A stretch of 16,163 bases of DNA from CAYLNH01 sp964384625 (GTDB taxonomy: Bacteria > Verrucomicrobiota > Lentisphaeria > JABSQK01): positions 1 through 16,163 of the forward strand of contig CAYLNH010000163.1 in NCBI GenBank assembly GCA_964384625.1, in the 5' to 3' direction. Shown here piece after piece: positions 14,669 through 16,163 of the stretch (position 1 is the first letter of the stretch; the number at the start of each line of letters is the position of its first letter). Both the position numbers and the translations under genes were made by a program. The notes under the pieces were generated by a model. That model was given only the letters and a program-made list of their open reading frames with translations. It searched no databases and was not told the DNA's origin.

Positions 14669-15982
14669 ATGAAATACCTGTTCACGGATCCATCAAACTG
14701 GCCGGTCCTGGCTGATTGCGACGTTGTTGTTGTCGGCGCCGGCCCCGGCGGCATCGGCGCGGCGACGGCGGCGGCCCGTCTCGGAGCGCGCACCATCCTG
14801 GTGGAACGCGCCGGCTATCCCGGCGGCATGGCAACACAGTCCAATTGTTTTCATCTCATGGGTTACGGCGTCGGCGGCCGCCAGGTGGTCGGCGGCGTTG
14901 CCGCCGAACTGGCCCGCCGAATGAACCGCACCGGCGATGCCTTTCTGCAAACGTCCGCATCCAAACCGGACTACAAACCGATGGCCGGCCGGCCGCTTGA
15001 CACCGAAGTCATCGTGACCGACCACGGCATGCGGGTGCACGCCAATCAAATGCTGCTGGAAGCCGGGGTACAACTGCAGTATTACACGGCGCTGCTGGGC
15101 GCCGTCACAAACGGCCGACGGCTGACCGCCGTCGCCGTTGACTGCCGGGAAGGCCCGCGCCTGATCAAAGCCCGAGCATTCGTCGATGCCACCGGCGACG
15201 CCCATCTCGTCCATCGCGCCGGCGGCGCCTGCATTGAGGCCCCACCGGAACAGGCCATGACGAAGACATTGCTCATCGATGTCGGCGGCGTCAAGAACTA
15301 CGACCGCAGTGCCTGCCGCGAATGCTATGCGGAATTGCACGCCGCCGGCCGCGTACCGTTCAAGGAACAGGACCGGTTCATGGGCATCAAGTGCATCGAG
15401 CCCGAACTCGTGCATTTGAATTTTTCCTTGACTGCCGGCAACGCCCTGCGCTCCGACGAACTGACGCGCATGGACGTCGAACTGCGCGAACAGATTTCGA
15501 CCGCAGTCGCCTGGTTCCGGGAGCATATGCCGCAATTCCGCGACAGCTTCCTGGTACGCTCGGCCCACGTGGTCGGCGTCCGCGCCGGCCGGTGTGCCGT
15601 TGGACTCGAGACGATCACCACCGACGCCGTCGACGCCGATGCGGCTGTCGACGAACCGGTTGCCGTCAGCAAGCGCGGGTACGGCGGCCACAGTCTGGAA
15701 TGCTTCGACCCGCCCTGGCAGAAGCGGCATTCCGGGCCGCGGCAGGTGCCGCTCAAGGCCCTCCTGTGCCGGAGTTTCACCAATATCGCGCTGGCCGGCC
15801 GATCGATTTCCGCGGATCCGCGAACGCTGGACACCTTCCGTCTGATGGCCCCCTGCCTGGCCGTCGGCGAAGCCGCCGGCGCGACCGCCGCCCTCGCCGT
15901 CAAGGCCGGCATTCAAGTCGCGGACATCAGCTACGCCCCCGTCCGCGAATCACTGCTGCACGCCGACGCCATCCTGGAGTAG
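14669..15982 (+). CDS. FAD-dependent oxidoreductase (FAD_oxidored family)
   Basis: 437 aa from the ATG at 14669. An in-frame ATG 30 codons earlier would add a Pro/Ala-rich stretch with no family likeness, so I reject it. The N-terminus carries the dinucleotide fold 'VVVGAGPGGIGAA' (GAGPGG 23-28) with the ribose-binding acidic residue in 'LVER' (Glu46). 'GGMAT' (52-56) follows, then the second FAD motif 'FVDATGDAHL'. 'NIALAGRSI', followed by 'CLAVGEAAGATAALA' near the C-terminus, completes the family pattern. Cys60 lies close to the flavin region, as in many members. The substrate is unknown; sugar- or polyol-linked oxidation is possible but not shown. No signal peptide and no Shine-Dalgarno are seen. 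It is probably controlled by the divergent PocR-AraC protein. Confidence 0.92.
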   Translation: MKYLFTDPSNWPVLADCDVVVVGAGPGGIGAATAAARLGARTILVERAGYPGGMATQSNCFHLMGYGVGGRQVVGGVAAELARRMNRTGDAFLQTSASKPDYKPMAGRPLDTEVIVTDHGMRVHANQMLLEAGVQLQYYTALLGAVTNGRRLTAVAVDCREGPRLIKARAFVDATGDAHLVHRAGGACIEAPPEQAMTKTLLIDVGGVKNYDRSACRECYAELHAAGRVPFKEQDRFMGIKCIEPELVHLNFSLTAGNALRSDELTRMDVELREQISTAVAWFREHMPQFRDSFLVRSAHVVGVRAGRCAVGLETITTDAVDADAAVDEPVAVSKRGYGGHSLECFDPPWQKRHSGPRQVPLKALLCRSFTNIALAGRSISADPRTLDTFRLMAPCLAVGEAAGATAALAVKAGIQVADISYAPVRESLLHADAILE

Positions 15983-16023
15983 TCAGAATATCCCGGCAGT
16001 TGCGATCCCGAACTGATGGTCCC

Positions 16024-16041
16024 GGCGGAAGTCTTTCCGCC
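16024..16041. repeat. hairpin after the FAD oxidoreductase gene
   Basis: GGCGGAA (16024-16030) and TTCCGCC (16035-16041) form a 7-bp stem with loop GTCT, 42 nt past the stop codon. No T-run follows, so its role as a terminator is doubtful. Confidence 0.4.
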
Positions 16042-16088
16042 ACGGATTGCCCGGGGTTCGCAGCTCGCGGCAGGCGGTGGAATGGGCC

Positions 16089-16102
16089 TGTGCTGCAGCA
16101 CA
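16089..16102. repeat. 14-bp perfect palindrome
   Basis: TGTGCTGCAGCACA is fully palindromic. A smaller stem GCCCG/CGGGC with an AAAA loop follows at 16127-16140. No gene is visible from 15983 to the end of the window. Confidence 0.4.
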
Positions 16103-16163
16103 TGACCATTTCGCCAACGCCCCCGAGCCCGAAAACGGGCAACTCGGAGAGCGGGGCCAAGCA

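Noticed and set aside
15927..16160. 77-residue minus-strand frame at the right edge
   Set aside because: It overlaps the end of the oxidoreductase gene, runs through the hairpins at 16024-16041 and 16089-16102, and has no recognisable content.

Overview
The window is 16.2 kb of GC-rich bacterial DNA with twelve well-supported protein genes, no rRNA or tRNA that I can see, and one 100-N assembly gap (2306-2405) inside a repeat array. The gene mix suggests a heterotrophic, sugar-degrading bacterium: a lone UgpC/MsmK-type sugar ABC ATPase, two PfkB sugar kinases, a sugar isomerase/epimerase, a mutarotase-like protein, a PocR-type AraC regulator beside a FAD oxidoreductase, and a Hanks-type kinase fused to a cyclic-nucleotide-binding module. 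This combination, with hairpin-rich intergenic repeats, recalls the PVC group (Lentisphaerota, Kiritimatiellota, Planctomycetota). That placement is an inference from gene style only.

Layout. 1-2004: an AT-rich inverted repeat and a possible terminator, a SpoIIAA-like gene on the minus strand, then a divergent sugar-ABC ATPase gene. The ATPase gene has a promoter with a perfect 18-bp palindrome between the -35 and -10, and a strong leader hairpin. 2005-2812: a convergent intergenic region with at least six copies of a 19-nt hairpin joined by polypurine tracts. 2813-6591 (minus): a PfkB kinase overlapping a NAD(P)-malic enzyme by 8 nt, then a CNNM/CorC-type membrane protein. 6799-8529 (plus): a mutarotase-like protein and a small lipoprotein, closed by a good intrinsic terminator. 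8530-8914: no confident gene, two palindromes. 8915-11336 (minus): a sugar isomerase/epimerase gene, then a fructokinase-like gene with a methyltransferase gene one base behind it. The isomerase and fructokinase genes carry near-identical promoters at the same distance from their starts, both adjoining a heptamer repeat. 11604-13502 (plus): the kinase fusion. 13533-14402 (minus): PocR-AraC regulator, divergent from the FAD oxidoreductase (14669-15982, plus). 15983-16163 holds only small palindromes.

How they may work together: the ATPase could energise several sugar importers encoded elsewhere. The isomerase and fructokinase probably convert an imported or released sugar to a phosphorylated ketose under common control. 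Malic enzyme links C4 acids to pyruvate and NAD(P)H. The AraC regulator may control the divergent oxidoreductase. The least ordinary items are the hairpin/polypurine array, the twin promoters with heptamer repeats, the kinase-cNMP-winged-helix fusion and the operator/leader-hairpin arrangement ahead of the ABC ATPase. I found no CRISPR array, transposase, phage gene or recognisable defence system.
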